64,000 bases of DNA from Maea johnstoni (GCA_963942565.1 OZ012701.1:3153538-3217537), one strand, 5' to 3'; numbered from the stretch's first letter, positions 10,901 through 22,163 are shown. Notes: generated by a model not told the origin, from the sequence alone. A program made the numbers and translations.

Positions 10901-11753
10901 AATAGAGGTATTTATCATTAATGACAATTCGATTATCATTAATGATAAATGAATTGTCATTAATGATAAATGAATTGGCATTAATATGGAATGTCTTCTC
11001 TGCATTTAATCACTAATTTCCTTTAAAGAGAATTATTTATCTTTAAAGAGAATTTAATTATCATTAATGATAAATGATTTTTCTTTAATGATAAATGATT
11101 TTTCTTTAAAGAAAAATCAAGTTGAATTCTCTTTAATGATAAATGATTTTTCTTTAATGATTCTTAAATGATAAATGATTTTTCTTTAAAGACAATTCAA
11201 TTTTTGATTTATCATTAATGGTAAATGATTTATCATTACTGATAAATCATTTATCATTAATGATAATTAAATTCTCTTTAAAGATAAATAATTCTCTATA
11301 AAATAAAATAGTGATTAAATGCAGAGAAAACATCCCATAGAATAATAAATGATTTATCATTAAAGAAAAATGAATTATCATTAAAGAAATCATTTTTCTT
11401 TAATGATAAATCATTTTTCCTGTAAAGAAAATCGAATTCTCTTTAAAGAAAAATGATTTATCATTAAAGAAAAATCATTTATCATTATTGAAAAATACCT
11501 CTATTTTTCTTTGAAGAAAAATCATTTATCATTAAAGAAAAATCATTTATCATTAAAGAAAAATACTTTCTTAAATGCAGAGAAAACATTCCATACATTA
11601 ATGACAATTCATTTATCATTAATGACAAACGAATTGTCATTAATGATAAATGGGTAGGGCTATTTGTCATTAATGATAAATGAATTGTCTTTAATGACAA
11701 TTAATTTATCATTAATGATAAATACTGCTTTTCTGCAAGAACGGCTTTCCATA
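10901..11753. mobile_element. Palindromic-array element, TTATCATTAATGATAA type, left end lost
   Basis: The array begins abruptly inside a repeat (caaatagaggta, near 10900). It ends with a proper terminus of the 8617 type (tgcttttctgcaagaacggc then tttccata, 11753). The body is palindromes of the TTATCATTAATGATAA and TTTTCTTTAAAGAAAA types and hybrids of their half-sites. A complete second element, 10985-11595, is nested inside. Confidence 0.75.
10985..11595. mobile_element. Nested palindromic-array element, 611 bp, TSD CATTAA
   Basis: Left end TATGGAATGTCTTCTCTGCA; right end the complement of TATGGAATGTTTTCTCTGCA; both continue into a TTTAATCACTA-type tract. Flanks are cattaa at 10979-10984 and 11596-11601. 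That hexamer is the centre of the surrounding palindrome (TCATTAATGA), so the element inserted over a dyad of the outer array. A further inverted end-like sequence at about 11310-11338 (gcagagaaaacatcccata) shows internal rearrangement. Confidence 0.8.
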
Positions 11754-11922
11754 ATTCTCTGATAGTTTGACTTTAAAATGGAATGTATATGTGTTCCTAA
11801 CCTTTAGTAGGAGTGTGTCTGCAATTGACACATGTCATGTAGGTCAAGATACATCATGTTTTTGGCCCATTTTACCTGTCCTACTTAGATATTACCCGCC
11901 GAGGGAAGGCGGGCAGGCCTTA

Positions 11923-12648
11923 AGCCCCTTTCACACCAACTGGCGACGTCTGGCGATGCACTGGCGACCAACAATTTTGGACACATCGCCAATGCATCGC
12001 CAGACGTCGCCAGACAACGTCAGCACATTGCCATCACATCGCCAGCGCTCGTCAGCCGTCGTCAACGCTTCGTCAAGCTTGGCGATTTTTTTGGAATGTT
12101 CAAAAAAATCGCCAAGCCTCGCCAACGGTCGCCAGTGAATAAAGCGTCGTCAATCGGTCGTCAGCGCTACGCCAACCATCGCCATTTTCAACATATTATT
12201 ATCAGGGGGTGAATATTCTACAAAGATGGCACTTGGGTGAGTGCAATATCAATTATTATGATAGAGGGGCAAGTTTTGCTCTCCTTGTATACCTCTTTGA
12301 TCACGTGACAACTCGGTCGCCACAACGTCTTCAACACATCGCCATGTTGCCAATATGTCTTCACCAATTCGCCAAGAAGACGCCAGTGGTCGTCATGATG
12401 TTGCCAGTGGTCGTCAGTGCATCGTCAGGAAGTTGTCAGCGATCGCCAGCGGTCGTGACGGAGTTGTCAGCAGATCGTCATATGTACGTTTATGTGTTGC
12501 CACTGGGGCGTCAATAGGTCGTCAATACGTCGTCAAGCAAATCATTTGGCGATGTACTGGCGATGCACTGGCGATTTTTGATGATTTAGCAGTCGTGAAG
12601 ACGTTGCCAGTGCATCGCCAGACGTCGCCAGTTGGTGTGAAAGGGGCT
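11923..12648. mobile_element. PIF/Harbinger-type MITE, 726 bp, TSD TTA
   Basis: Long TIRs begin AGCCCCTTTCACACCAACTG and continue through GGCGACGTCTGGCGATGCAC on both ends. The target duplication is TTA (11920-11922, 12649-12651). A 3-bp TWA target and an AGCCCCTTTCACACC-like end are typical of PIF/Harbinger MITEs. The interior is packed with degenerate repeats of GTCGCCAG/CGTCA units. It is non-coding; its transposase could have come from Harbinger elements such as those at 2000 and 18722. Confidence 0.8.
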
Positions 12649-12831
12649 TTAGTGTCGAGCCCTGCCTTTTTGACCAGATTTGGTGATACGTTAGTTGGTG
12701 ATAATTTTCCTTGTACCTAAAGTATTTTAAAATGTAAGGGTTAATGGAATTGGTTGAATTTTTTAGATTCCTTGAATCCTGGTATCATGTTACACTTAGG
12801 AGCAGTAACTTGCTTCTATCTTGCTTTGCAG

Positions 12832-13025
12832 GGGCGGCGAAATCTAAATCCTCAACCATATTATGCAGAATACCATGGTCACAAAGTACATATGGATCAG
12901 AATGAAAAATTGGTTATGTTTGGTGTGGTTCGAGTGCTGGCCGTTGATGGTTACAGTGGGAAGATTGTGGGACACTCAAGTATGCCTATGAAGAATAATA
13001 TTACTATCTACAATGAGGTGTACAG
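12832..13025 (+). CDS. Integrase-core-like exon (DDE), 64 codons
   Basis: Exon with acceptor ttgctttgcag and donor gtagct, ending in phase 2. It encodes GRRNLNPQPYYAEYHGHKVH, MDQNEKLVMFGVVRVLAVDG and YSGKIVGHSSMPMKNNITIY. This matches the start of an integrase-like catalytic core found in many spliced, uncharacterised genes of marine invertebrates and fish; the Asp of MDQNEK is the presumed first catalytic acid. The remaining catalytic exons were not found nearby. It may belong to a host gene derived from a mobile element. The frame is clean over this exon. Confidence 0.6.
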
Positions 13026-13934
13026 GTAGCTACATGTGATAAGTTATTGCATCTCAAAGTTATTTTCTGTATTTATTGTTACAACAATACAACAGGCAAC
13101 AACATTGTAAACAGCCCCATAGTCATTATTGTGATATTTAAAGAATCTATGGTTTTAGGCAGCCTGAAGTTTGAATTAGTCAAATTCATTGGATTTCTCT
13201 GATATTGAGAGCAAAAAACATATAATTTACTAATTTCTCTATCCAAAATTGCTTGTACAGCTCTAAAATATCAACATGTGTGTATTTCGTAATCTGTATA
13301 TTTAAATACATTTTTCTTCAAGGTTGGTGGAGCACTCTAGAATGTTGGCTGGGCAACCTGATTCTTGATCCAGATTGCCCTGCCACTCTACCTAACCTTT
13401 ACAGTGGCTGTGAGACCTGTACAATATTGTAAATTATTCCTTTTAAAATATATTGCCCATCAAATTTTTAAATTTTTGGTCAGAACAGCAAAAGCCTTTA
13501 AAATTATTCCAGGAATCGTGCAAGTCACAGCTTGAAATTGTAAGTAGGCCATAGCTTAGACTATCTAAGTTGTTAATAGCAAATGGCTATAAGCCCTGTG
13601 TGGCTACATAAATTTAGTGGAGCATCAAGCCTTGCAAGTTATTGAATTATTTGTAAGGTTTATAAAATTACTTATTATTGGCTTCCTTGAGTTGATGTAT
13701 TCTTATGGTCCTGTAAGAGTTGATACCCCACAGGGGCATTCCCTTCGGATATGCAATTGGGGCCTGTCATCCCCTGGGTCTGATGGTCCCCCAAATAGAT
13801 ACTTGCCATGCAGGGCAAGCTAACACTAAAATGTGCTTGCCTTGCCAGCAGTTCCACTCGCCCCTTCTGGTTTTATGACTGCAACTAGAAATGCAGTGCA
13901 TTTTCGGTTTTACCTTTTATCTTTGTTACTTATA
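13026..13934. other. No gene recognised
   Basis: AT-rich sequence, presumably intron or intergenic. Short frames (for example 13617-13823) lack codon structure or homology that I recognise. Confidence 0.4.
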
Positions 13935-14200
13935 GGGATGGACACGGCAAAGCAGTTGCAAGGGGTAACTTGATGGTTCACTTCAAACCAGTTCTCTATA
14001 CAAGATAGACCCGGTTTGAGTCTCTATCCAGGCCAGCTGTTCTTAATACTGACGTCTATATGGCCTTCAGAGACACGGTACCAGTGCATTGTAAAAATCT
14101 GCCATCTGTCCAGTGAATTCACCGGAGTGGATTTATCACTCAATGTGAGTGAGATGGCCTGCCTAACTGATCTCTTTCAATAAAGTACTTACTTAGCTAT
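13935..14200 (+). repeat. Possible tRNA-like SINE (weak)
   Basis: A segment gggatggacacggcaaagca... followed about 80 nt later by ccggtttgagtctct resembles degenerate A- and B-box sequences. A further 150 nt end in tttcaataaagtacttactt. No second copy is in the window to confirm it. Confidence 0.25.
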
Positions 14201-14888
14201 AGAATCTGCCCCATGCCGACCCTTGACAAGCCCTAATTGTTTTATGATCCCCTGGTGAAGTGCTCTAGTGGGGCTGCTTCAATGTTATTGGCTGACATTT
14301 TCTTTTGTGAGCATGCGCACTGGGTGACCTAGTTTCTGAAGCATGTACAGGCTAAACTAAGCGAGCAGCAGGCCTCCCAAATGGGGTTGTCTGCCAGTGT
14401 ATCATAACTTTAGAAAATTATTTAAAAGTATTTTTAATGCAGGGAAAAAATCAGATCGTACTGAAAACATACTTAAGAGTCTTCTGATGGCATTGAACAC
14501 TATATATGCCATCTAAAAAATATTTATAGGCATGAAAATAAAAAAATGAAAGACCTTGTCGTTCAATTACTGATACTGGCCTGTTCACTTAGGGAGTGTT
14601 GGGTGGATTTATTGACAAGGAGGGTTTCAGGAGAGGTGCACTTATTGTATAATCTTGAAAATAAAAGTATATTTATACACATATAAAAATATATATCGTT
14701 TTTTTCCCTTTTTGGGGCCGATTATCTATGTGCTTTACGTTTGGCGGAAAAGGGGTAATTCTAGCAATGTTAAAGACACCCCCCCCCCTGCAGAGTAATT
14801 AGAACAGCCTGGAACAGCCAGAATCACCTGGTACAGCCTGCAGTACACTTCTTATCCAGAATTCAGATATCATACATAAAAAAACAAA
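14201..14888. other. No gene recognised
   Basis: AT-rich, with a C-run near 14779 and no coding signal. Confidence 0.4.
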
Positions 14889-15482
14889 ATGCAAGATAAA
14901 TGTGTGAACTGTGATATGTATTTTGAGAAATGCAAAAAAGACAAATACGCAAGGAAAACTTCCCTGGACACTAAACTAAGGAATGTAGGAACAACACCAC
15001 TATCTATCATATCAAACATTTCCAAGACACATGTGACCTTAAGTCCGGCTGGCAAGTTTATATGCCAAGAGTGTACAGCTTTGTTGGGGAAAGTTCAGAG
15101 CAGCCATGTCAAATTTGAGGAGTCATGGGAAGCATTCCAGAAAATAGGAAAAAACACCAACACCTACATCAAGCGAAAGTTGAGATGGACTCCAAACAAG
15201 ACTCCAAGTAAATCTGGCACACCAATAGCAAAACGGTTCAAGAAACAGTCTCCTTCCAAACAGAAACTCCACAGTAGGCCTACAAGAACAACCTGGTTAG
15301 CTGCCTTTGCCAAAAAGCACTACCAGCAAGGATTTAATCTTTTATGGCGTAAAGGCAATGCTTCTGTTAAAGCAGCCTTCTTGAGATTTATCTCCAGGAC
15401 AGTTTGCCAAGAAATGGAAAAGTTACTGTTAAAGAGAAACAATAGCATTCTAAGGACAGACACATCCCCAAACAGGTTATGA
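14889..15482 (+). CDS. Zinc-finger-like N-terminal fragment of an uncharacterised invertebrate family
   Basis: Open frame of 197 codons. A CVNCDMYFEKC pair and, about 70 residues later, CQECTALLG form a spaced C-x2-C...C-x2-C unit, followed by a basic region (KRKLRWTPNKTPSKSG) and then AKKHYQQGFNLLWRKGNASV with VKAAFLRFISRTVCQEMEKL. This layout (an N-terminal Cys-pair finger, a basic linker, and a conserved helix with 'aLLr...S.vvk.af...is.tv..E...L') is one I know from large uncharacterised cnidarian, amphioxus and mollusc proteins. The frame ends at 15482, just where a segment from much later in that family begins, so a central part appears to be missing. Confidence 0.5.
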   Translation: MQDKCVNCDMYFEKCKKDKYARKTSLDTKLRNVGTTPLSIISNISKTHVTLSPAGKFICQECTALLGKVQSSHVKFEESWEAFQKIGKNTNTYIKRKLRWTPNKTPSKSGTPIAKRFKKQSPSKQKLHSRPTRTTWLAAFAKKHYQQGFNLLWRKGNASVKAAFLRFISRTVCQEMEKLLLKRNNSILRTDTSPNRL

Positions 15483-15793
15483 CACGACATTTTTCTAAGA
15501 AACATGGCAATAAAATGCACAATCTAGTGCATGCCTATGCTGTTCGTGATCGCGTCACACCTGAGACAAAACTTTCCACAGAATATCCTTCTGCCGAGGC
15601 AATAGAAGATCTACCTCTGGACCACTACATCGTAGATGATGAAGACATTTCCAAGTTGAAAGATGAGATGAATGTTATGGTGGAAAGGATGCTGGTGGAT
15701 CATCTTTTTTTTGCTTCGAGGACTTACATGAAGTAACGTGGTGGCATATTCCACACCGGTACAGTAAAGCCTCAGCTACAAAGAGTACTGTGG
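15479..15793 (+). CDS. C-terminal-type exon of the same uncharacterised family
   Basis: Frame begins MTRHFSKKHGNKMHNLVHAY and continues AVRDRVTPETKLS and LPLDHYIVDDEDISKLKDEM to VERMLVDHLFF. After an 8-T run (15705-15712) the better frame shifts by one and reads CFEDLHEVTWWHIPHRYSKA up to a clean donor (g|gtaaga, 15793/15794). HIPH-x-YS and 'HNLVHAYAVRDRV' are hallmark segments of this family. Either the T-run is a sequencing slip or the gene is dead. The 4-nt overlap with the preceding frame and the missing middle favour a deletion product or retro-fragment. Confidence 0.5.
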
Positions 15794-15904
15794 TAAGAAT
15801 TCAAACTCCTTATCAAGTGAAGTGAAAAAAAGTATATTTAAGTACCTTAATGACGTTTCATTTTGTGGTAGAGTATGCATTTAAGAATATTCCTGATCCA
15901 GACT

Positions 15905-16090
15905 CAATGGCACAGTGGCAAGGTTGCCGGCTTAAGTGCTGAGAGGCATGGGGTCCATAGTTCAATCCCAGGCCAGGCCAATTATGTATTTGATTCCTCT
16001 ATAAACTGGGGCAACCACTGAAAATCCTAATTTCTGACTCTATTGTATGGCTCCATATTACAGGGAGATATTCATTTCATTTCATCATTA
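15905..16090 (+). repeat. tRNA-derived SINE candidate
   Basis: The A-box-like tggcacagtggcaaggttgc and, about 45 nt later, the B-box-like agttcaatcccaggcc have the spacing of a tRNA promoter. They are followed by a body of about 95 nt and a tail attcatttcatttcatcat. The tail resembles the ATTC-repeat end of the LINE in this window, as expected if that LINE mobilises it. No other copy is in the window. Confidence 0.5.
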
Positions 16091-16834
16091 TCTGTGTCAT
16101 CTGCATATACTAAAAATATCTACTTCTTATATGTCTGAGCCAACATTAAAAAAGGGTGTACCCTTTAAAAAAGATTTTAAAAATTCATGATATCAATTAA
16201 AAAAAGGAAAGATAAAAAAATATTATCCTGTTGAAGGTACCCCTTGGAGTCTTAGAGAAGGATGAGGCAAGTGTTCGCGACATGATAGATATACTGGTGA
16301 ATTATTAGCTGTTCTCAATAAATACATATTTATTTTCTAAGAAAACAAAACCGCTGGATATAATCGATTGTATAGCAATCGATAGCTGGTACTTTTTGTG
16401 TCTCCAACTTTGGTGGAAGACACTGTGTTTCTGGTCATTCTGTGTGTGTAAATGTGTGTATGTCACACTTCTTGTTCGGGCCATATCTTGCAAATCCAGC
16501 GTCGGATTTTAACCAAATTTGGTACACAAATACTTTATGTAACATAAATGTGCCTTTGTTATATTGCGGCCATCTTGACCTACGTACTCCAGAATGAGGC
16601 TCCGTTTTGTAAAAATCTTGTTCAGCCTATATTTTGAGAACCGATCATCGCTTTTTGACCAGATTTGGTGTATAACTACTTTATATGATAAAGATCTGCC
16701 ATTTGCAAGCGATGCACATCTTGACCTTATTTCAGAATGAAGTTCCGTTTTGTAAAAATCTTGTTTGGCCAATATCTCAAGAACTGATGGTCACTTTTTA
16801 ATCAGATTTGGTTTATAACTACTTTAGTAAATGC
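16091..16834. other. No gene; degenerate internal direct repeats
   Basis: The phrases accaaatttggt / accagatttggt, ataactactttat and ccgttttgtaaaaatcttgtt recur two to three times between 16510 and 16830, about 120 nt apart. This indicates an old tandem repeat. Confidence 0.45.
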
Positions 16835-16839
16835 TTCTT

Positions 16840-16940
16840 ACAGATTTATCAATGCCGATGTGGGTGATAATGGCACTTGCTCCGACACGGGAATATTTAC
16901 AGAATGTGGATTTTACCAAGCAATTGAAAGTGGCAATGGA
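16840..16940 (+). pseudogene. Harbinger transposase fragment, plus strand
   Basis: About 100 bp encode NADVGDNGTCSDTGIFTECG and FYQAIESGNG, the second-Asp block of the same Harbinger transposase found on the minus strand at 2000 and 18722. It is inverted relative to those copies and fused directly to a hAT fragment. Confidence 0.8.
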
Positions 16941-16949
16941 TCTCTTCTC

Positions 16950-17168
16950 GAGAGGGGTTTCCACAGAATGAAACTGGCGAAAACCGACCAAAGGAATCGC
17001 CTGGCGAATGCCTACCTCAATGATCAGATAATGATAATGCTGTCTCCCTCTACCGTTGGTAACTTCGACCCCGTTGAAGCCGTAAGCATGTGGAACGAGG
17101 CCTGGACGCCCATGCTGACCATGAAGCCTACACGTCAAACAAAGTGCACACGAGACAAAAATCAATGA
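16950..17168 (+). pseudogene. hAT C-terminal fragment, copy 2
   Basis: ERGFHRMKLAKTDQRNRLAN and DQIMIMLSPSTVGNFDPVEA are nearly identical to the exon at 202-579. The 5' part of that exon (before CERGF) is replaced by the Harbinger fragment, so this is a breakpoint. The 3' flank matches copy 1 to about 17300. Confidence 0.85.
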
Positions 17169-17300
17169 AAACAAGAAAAACAAAATCAAGCAACTAGTAA
17201 TCTCCATTCCTTAAGAACCAGGTATCATGCCTGAACCGCTAGAAAGAGCTGACCCGCCAGCAAAAAACAAAAACACATTGAAGAAGAGGCCATCATCCAA

Positions 17301-18110
17301 GAGGTACACACTGGCACAGAGTGCCTCTAAAAATAGTCACTGCTCTCCAGGAGTGGAGGTCCAAAACAGTGTATTCTTTTCATGACCCAGATTCCGGGTA
17401 GCAGGCCCTACTTTCTCTAGGCTTGTCCTAATTACGTTTTGGGAAATAGTTCCATTTTATTTTAAGTATAAATTGGCCAGTGATAGAGGTTGTTAATGTT
17501 AACTAACCAGTGAGAAACTCACTAGCATAGTGCAAGGGACTTATACTAGCTTTAACCATTGCAGGTCTTTCCTTTGGTGCGGAATAAACTAGCTCACTGG
17601 TAGGGTGAAATCCAGTCCAAAATGAAACCAAGAAGTTCTGCTAATCCTTACAGCATTCACATCACAAGAGATGTTCCAAACACAGTATTTGCAAGTCTTG
17701 TAGAGATAGCTTGCACAGCTATGTACGGGATAGAGGTTAGGAAGACTCCAGCTCTAACCATCTTGAAAGTCACCAAGAAAGAGAAACTTGAGATGATCCT
17801 CAATGCAATGAACCTACCATTGGATGTAATTGTCAAGCGTTCAGATATCCTGCACAAAAAGTTTTCTTCTTGGGCTCGTGCCCAAGTCATTATAAATGAC
17901 AACTATTCCTGCATGATCAGATTCAATAAGAATTCAGAGAGACTGACACTAAATTGTAAATTTGGTTACTGGAATGAACATGGCGTGCCACAGCATATTT
18001 GGTAAAAGATATTAAAGTTATATGGATACAGAGATATCAAAGTTGGATGCATTTACAGGCCCAAGAGATGGCCTTAAGGTAATCAGTTTTAGCCAGGGCT
18101 CGACGTTAAG
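17301..18110. other. About 810 bp present only in copy 2 of the duplicated block
   Basis: In copy 1 the corresponding junction is closed by only a few bases (cagga...ctcaag, about 676-692). The right edge reads ccagggctcgacgttaag, a phrase related to dispersed 'cagggctcgaca' repeat ends elsewhere in the window (20499, complement at 12651). It contains the open frame 17622-18005. Confidence 0.5.
17622..18005 (+). CDS. Hypothetical ORF, 127 codons
   Basis: MKPRSSANPYSIHITRDVPN is followed by VEIACTAMYGIEVRKTPALT, KKEKLEMILNAMNLPLDVIV and RLTLNCKFGYWNEHGVPQHI. The composition is protein-like, mixed charged and hydrophobic, and not low-complexity. I recognise no family. It lies in the insert specific to copy 2. 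It could be an exon of an unknown element. Confidence 0.35.
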   Translation: MKPRSSANPYSIHITRDVPNTVFASLVEIACTAMYGIEVRKTPALTILKVTKKEKLEMILNAMNLPLDVIVKRSDILHKKFSSWARAQVIINDNYSCMIRFNKNSERLTLNCKFGYWNEHGVPQHIW

Positions 18111-18700
18111 AAGATGGCAGTTAGAAGGTGAATGTGCGTGTTCAATGTGACATTGCCGATGAGTTGACAGCATCAACACAACATATTACAACCACGGCAA
18201 CCGTCCACCACACTCGTGATGTTGTTCAAGTACCTCCAGCAGTTTCCTCCAAGAAAAAAAACTTCCACTAACTACTTGTGGAGAGCTCTGCAGTTTATGA
18301 TGCACAGCTCATAGAGGGGGGGGGGGGGGGGGGGGCAGGAAGTGGGCAATGCCACCCAATTGAGTCATAGCCGATAGAACATGGCTTCTACCAGGGGCTT
18401 GCCAGGCAGAAGGCAATAAGCAAAATTCTCCCCTTATGGGATCACTGAGAGAAAAAGGAGAACAGCATCCTATTCGTGAAGTATATTACTTTCATATAAG
18501 CTGATATGTATGTAGGCCTTTAGTTCCCCTTTAAGCCCTTTTTTCATTTGTTGACATTCTTTAATGTACTGCATTTGTCCACTTCTTGCATAAATATTTG
18601 TAACTCAGTTGATGAATTTGAAGACTAATTCATAGTGAAGAAGTGTATATATGATTAAAAGTTTTACACAGTTTTTGCCAATATATAATTGGTCACTTTC
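18111..18700 (+). repeat. Second copy of the 693-1256 flank
   Basis: Near-identical to 693-1256, including the poly-G run, and continuous across the point where copy 1 carries the 689-bp MITE. It is therefore the empty site for that insertion. Confidence 0.8.
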
Positions 18701-18721
18701 CATACTGCAAGTTAAGAGTGT

Positions 18722-19895
18722 GTGAAACTTAAAAGGTATCCATCACAGGATTTTTCTAAATCATAGACACCTCTCCAGTTACTTGGTGTGACTGCATAAT
18801 TTGTATTAGCACCTTCAAGATCGCTTGACTGATTAGCGTAGTTAGGATATCTGGTTACTAAAATGTTGTGAAGTACTAGACATTCCATAACAACCTTGAT
18901 GACGTTTTTGGGTTGATGTAGCAATGTAGTTAACAGGCAACGAATTATGTTGCACAGAACTCCAAAGGCGTTTTCTGAAACCCTTCTAGCACGATTATTG
19001 AATATTCTGGATCCAACAGATAGTCCATGTGATGGGTACGGCTTCATCATCATGACAGTAATGCAAAAGCATCATCTCCCACTATGTGGTAGGGTATGGG
19101 TGTATCATCACCAGGTAGGGGAGTTGGGCCTGGAAAACATCCATTGCCACTTTCAATTGCTTGGTAAAATCCACATTCCGTAAATATTCCGGCGTCGAAG
19201 CAAGTGCCATTATCACCCACATCGGCATAGATAAATCTGTAAGAAGCATCTACTAAGGCTAATAACACCACCGAATGGAACCCTTATAATTGTAGTAATA
19301 AGTCCCAGCATTGTTAGGTTTTTTAATCACCACGTACACGTTTGCCATCAATCGCACCAATGCAGTTAGGATAGTTCCATCATAGCCTAAAGCAGTTCGC
19401 CACCTCCTTCCATTCTTCTTGCGTGTTTGGGCACTTGAGAACTTCATCTTTCTATTCTTGGATAATGGCTTCACAAACTTCTGGTATAATTTTACAAATT
19501 GTTTTGGAAACTACATGGAATGCATATTGCAATGACATGTATGAGTTGCCTGTTGTCAGATAACGTGAAGTTATTATTATTCGCAAACCCTGTGGTGAAC
19601 TTCTTCACCACAACGTGTTTTTTTCTGAATATGACGACCAACCCTATGTATTAATTCATCAAACAGTTCTGGGGGTATCCTAGCATAATTCCTATATAAT
19701 TCCAGCAGGTCAGATGTCAAGTGTCATGGCGATCTCTATGAGGCTTGACTGACGAGGTAACTATAGCTTCTTTATCAGGCAATTGACAATACGAGTCATG
19801 CTATAATAGACATTAAGATTGAGCGGAGGTCTTGGTGGTGATTTATAGCTTCGTCCAGAATGGCCTTTTTTGTACCACGTCGCCATAGTAATATT
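18722..19895 (-). pseudogene. PIF/Harbinger transposase, decayed copy 2
   Basis: Same order as copy 1 and better preserved in places. A start-like MATWYKK lies near 19892 and leads to ILDEAINHHQDLRS. A complete GAIDGK motif (first catalytic Asp) is followed by VVIKKPNNAGTYYYNYKG, FIYADVGDNGTCFDAGIF (second Asp) and FNNRARRVSENAFGVLCNII (catalytic Glu), ending LHNILVTRYPNYANQSSDLE. It still has several frameshifts and stops. It contains a 12-nt in-frame segment (tntya, NTNY) absent from copy 1. Both copies are inactive. Confidence 0.85.
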
Positions 19896-20072
19896 GGGGC
19901 ATTACTTTCCCACACATAGTGTCTGGTGTCCCCCCCAAAAAGTCGGTTTTCTGCCCTCATTCGTTGCCCTCGCACGTCGCCATGGCAACAGTAAGGGAGA
20001 TTCTTCAAATACACTATAAATCAAAAGTACCAATCAAAATAAAATATAATAAGACATAATCAAAGTATATTT

Positions 20073-20436
20073 TTGGGAAATTATGGTTTTAAGACATATT
20101 TTGTAAAAATGGAGAAAAAAAGGGCCCAAAAAACCTCTGCTTCCCCTCAGTCCCAAATCAAGATGGTAGACAGCATGGCAGATGTTTTTCAAGTGGGAGA
20201 GTTGGCCATCTTTTGGCAGCCACAACATGACGTGCAGGCGGTCCACATTGATAGTTATTAGTGAACATGGGCAAGGAAGCTTTGCTGAGTACGAAGTGAC
20301 TGGTTTGGAGTCTCAGAGGAAAATCAAGGTGGCAGGCTGCTGGTTACAGAAACCCCAAGTCATTGAAGTTGACAGCAACTTGCTAGAAACTGAAATCACC
20401 CCTCCCCCCACCCCCCTAGAAACTGAAATCCATTAA
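20073..20436 (+). CDS. Coding-like segment, unrecognised (two frames)
   Basis: Frame one reads KRAQKTSASPQSQIKMVDSM then ADVFQVGELAIFW. Frame two continues VISEHGQGSFAEYEVTGLES then QRKIKVAGCWLQKP. The succession 'VGE...A...V.I....G.FAEY.V.GL......V...WL' looks like a chromo/BAH-like beta-barrel, but I cannot assign it. One indel near 20210 and a stop near 20434 are implied. Confidence 0.35.
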
Positions 20437-22163
20437 TTTATATTTGTTGTGCCTCAGTTTATTCAACTTCTTGTTACTGCATGAGTTATTGTTACGCAGG
20501 GCTCAACACTAACTTTTGAAGGCACCTGCCAAGTACACATTTTTCACCAGCCCTAAAAAAGTGTGAAAGAGTGCACATTAAATTAGAGATGTCATTGAGA
20601 TCCCATTTTTTTCGATTCGATTTATTGCTGTACTCTTTCCGATATATCTATTTTATTCAATACAATATGTTTCGGCAATAACCTTGAGTAACGTACACAA
20701 TCCTTGCAATTTCTCTAAAGAAAGCCATAAAGATTACTTCAATATTCTGTCAGTGTTCGGATGTGCATTATTTAAGCAGCCAAATGTATGGAAAAAGTAT
20801 ATTTTTCATCAATAAAAATACAGCAAAAATGTGGTAGATTATTTCTATTTGATACCCGAAGTTTCTGTTTGATTTCACTGACAAAATGAAAATGGTTATC
20901 GATCGATTAGTCGACAAGGATGTAAAAACACATTACCTACATAAAAGCGGGGACCATGTGCCTCCTTGAATTCCTGGAAACTCCTTAAATTCGGCAATTT
21001 CCTCTTCCATGGCCTGAATTAGGAATTTTTGGCCAAATTCTTGGAAAATTCCTGGAATTTTGTTCTGGGCCCTTAAAGTGACCTATAAGGTCAAAGCCGC
21101 TTATTGCATATTTTGCTTCATATTTAATGATGAAATCTACAAACGTCATGTAACTATGCGCAAGTTCGACAAATATGCAAGTTAGGCGTTGTCCAACTTA
21201 AATTTGTTTTAGAATTTTATATTTCTGGGTATTTCATATTTATTGTTTTAACATTAATTTTTAATAGCAACACATATATGTTTAAAAACATGCCAGTATT
21301 GTTTTTTGGCATTTGTTGCCGAGGTATTACTTTATGGATGAAGTATGTGTTGCCAGAAGTTCTCACTTTTTTTTTACATTCTTTTTTAGGTGTAGAGAAA
21401 ACACTTTTGGGCAAGTGGCATGCTTCTTATTCTACTCAAAATGATAAGCATATGGAGTGATATAACACATGCATACTTTAGTCTGAGTATTCTTTACTTT
21501 GACCAAGTATTAATATTATTGAGTTCTGTCTTAATTATGCCCACCGCCGCAAAGGTCTGCCAAGGTGTTTTCTCTTTGACTTGAAGGAAGTTGATTTGGT
21601 ACTAAGTTGAAGCGTATTGATTATTGAGTTTTGAGGAGGCAGCGAAAATCAAGAAATTATGTTGTATGAGAGAGAGAGCAGCGGTTATTTGGGGAATGAA
21701 ACATTCATTTTGACTGAACTAAAACCTCATGTGTAAGTTGTCTCTACTTCAACAGAACCCCCATCTATCTCCTATTGACAGCAATTTGTAATTAGCTGTG
21801 TAGTCAACCATCAAATTTTTATTTTCAAGACATTAGAAAAGCTATTATATAAGTTCAGTCTGAGTTGTGTATTCTTCTCTATTCGGGTCTAATATCATCA
21901 CTTATCTCATGATTGGCAAAATTCTAGGCTTTTGATTGGTCAATTGGAGGTTAATATGAGGCTGTATTAACCTCTTACAATCCTATATTAACCTCCCAGC
22001 ATTCTTTTACTAACCAGCTGCTTTTTAGGTTAGGGAGAGTTGAGCATTGCATCAAATGATTATGCCCATGATGCATATCATGATGCGTATCATACTCCAA
22101 AACAGTTGATAACTAATAATACTAAGCTTTCTTTGTTATGGAAGTGTTGTTTTTTTATTGTAG
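20437..22163. other. No gene recognised; one MITE-end-like motif
   Basis: The motif cagggctcaacactaacttt at about 20499 resembles hAT-like MITE ends common in marine invertebrates, but no partner end is visible. The rest is AT-rich and non-coding. Confidence 0.4.
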
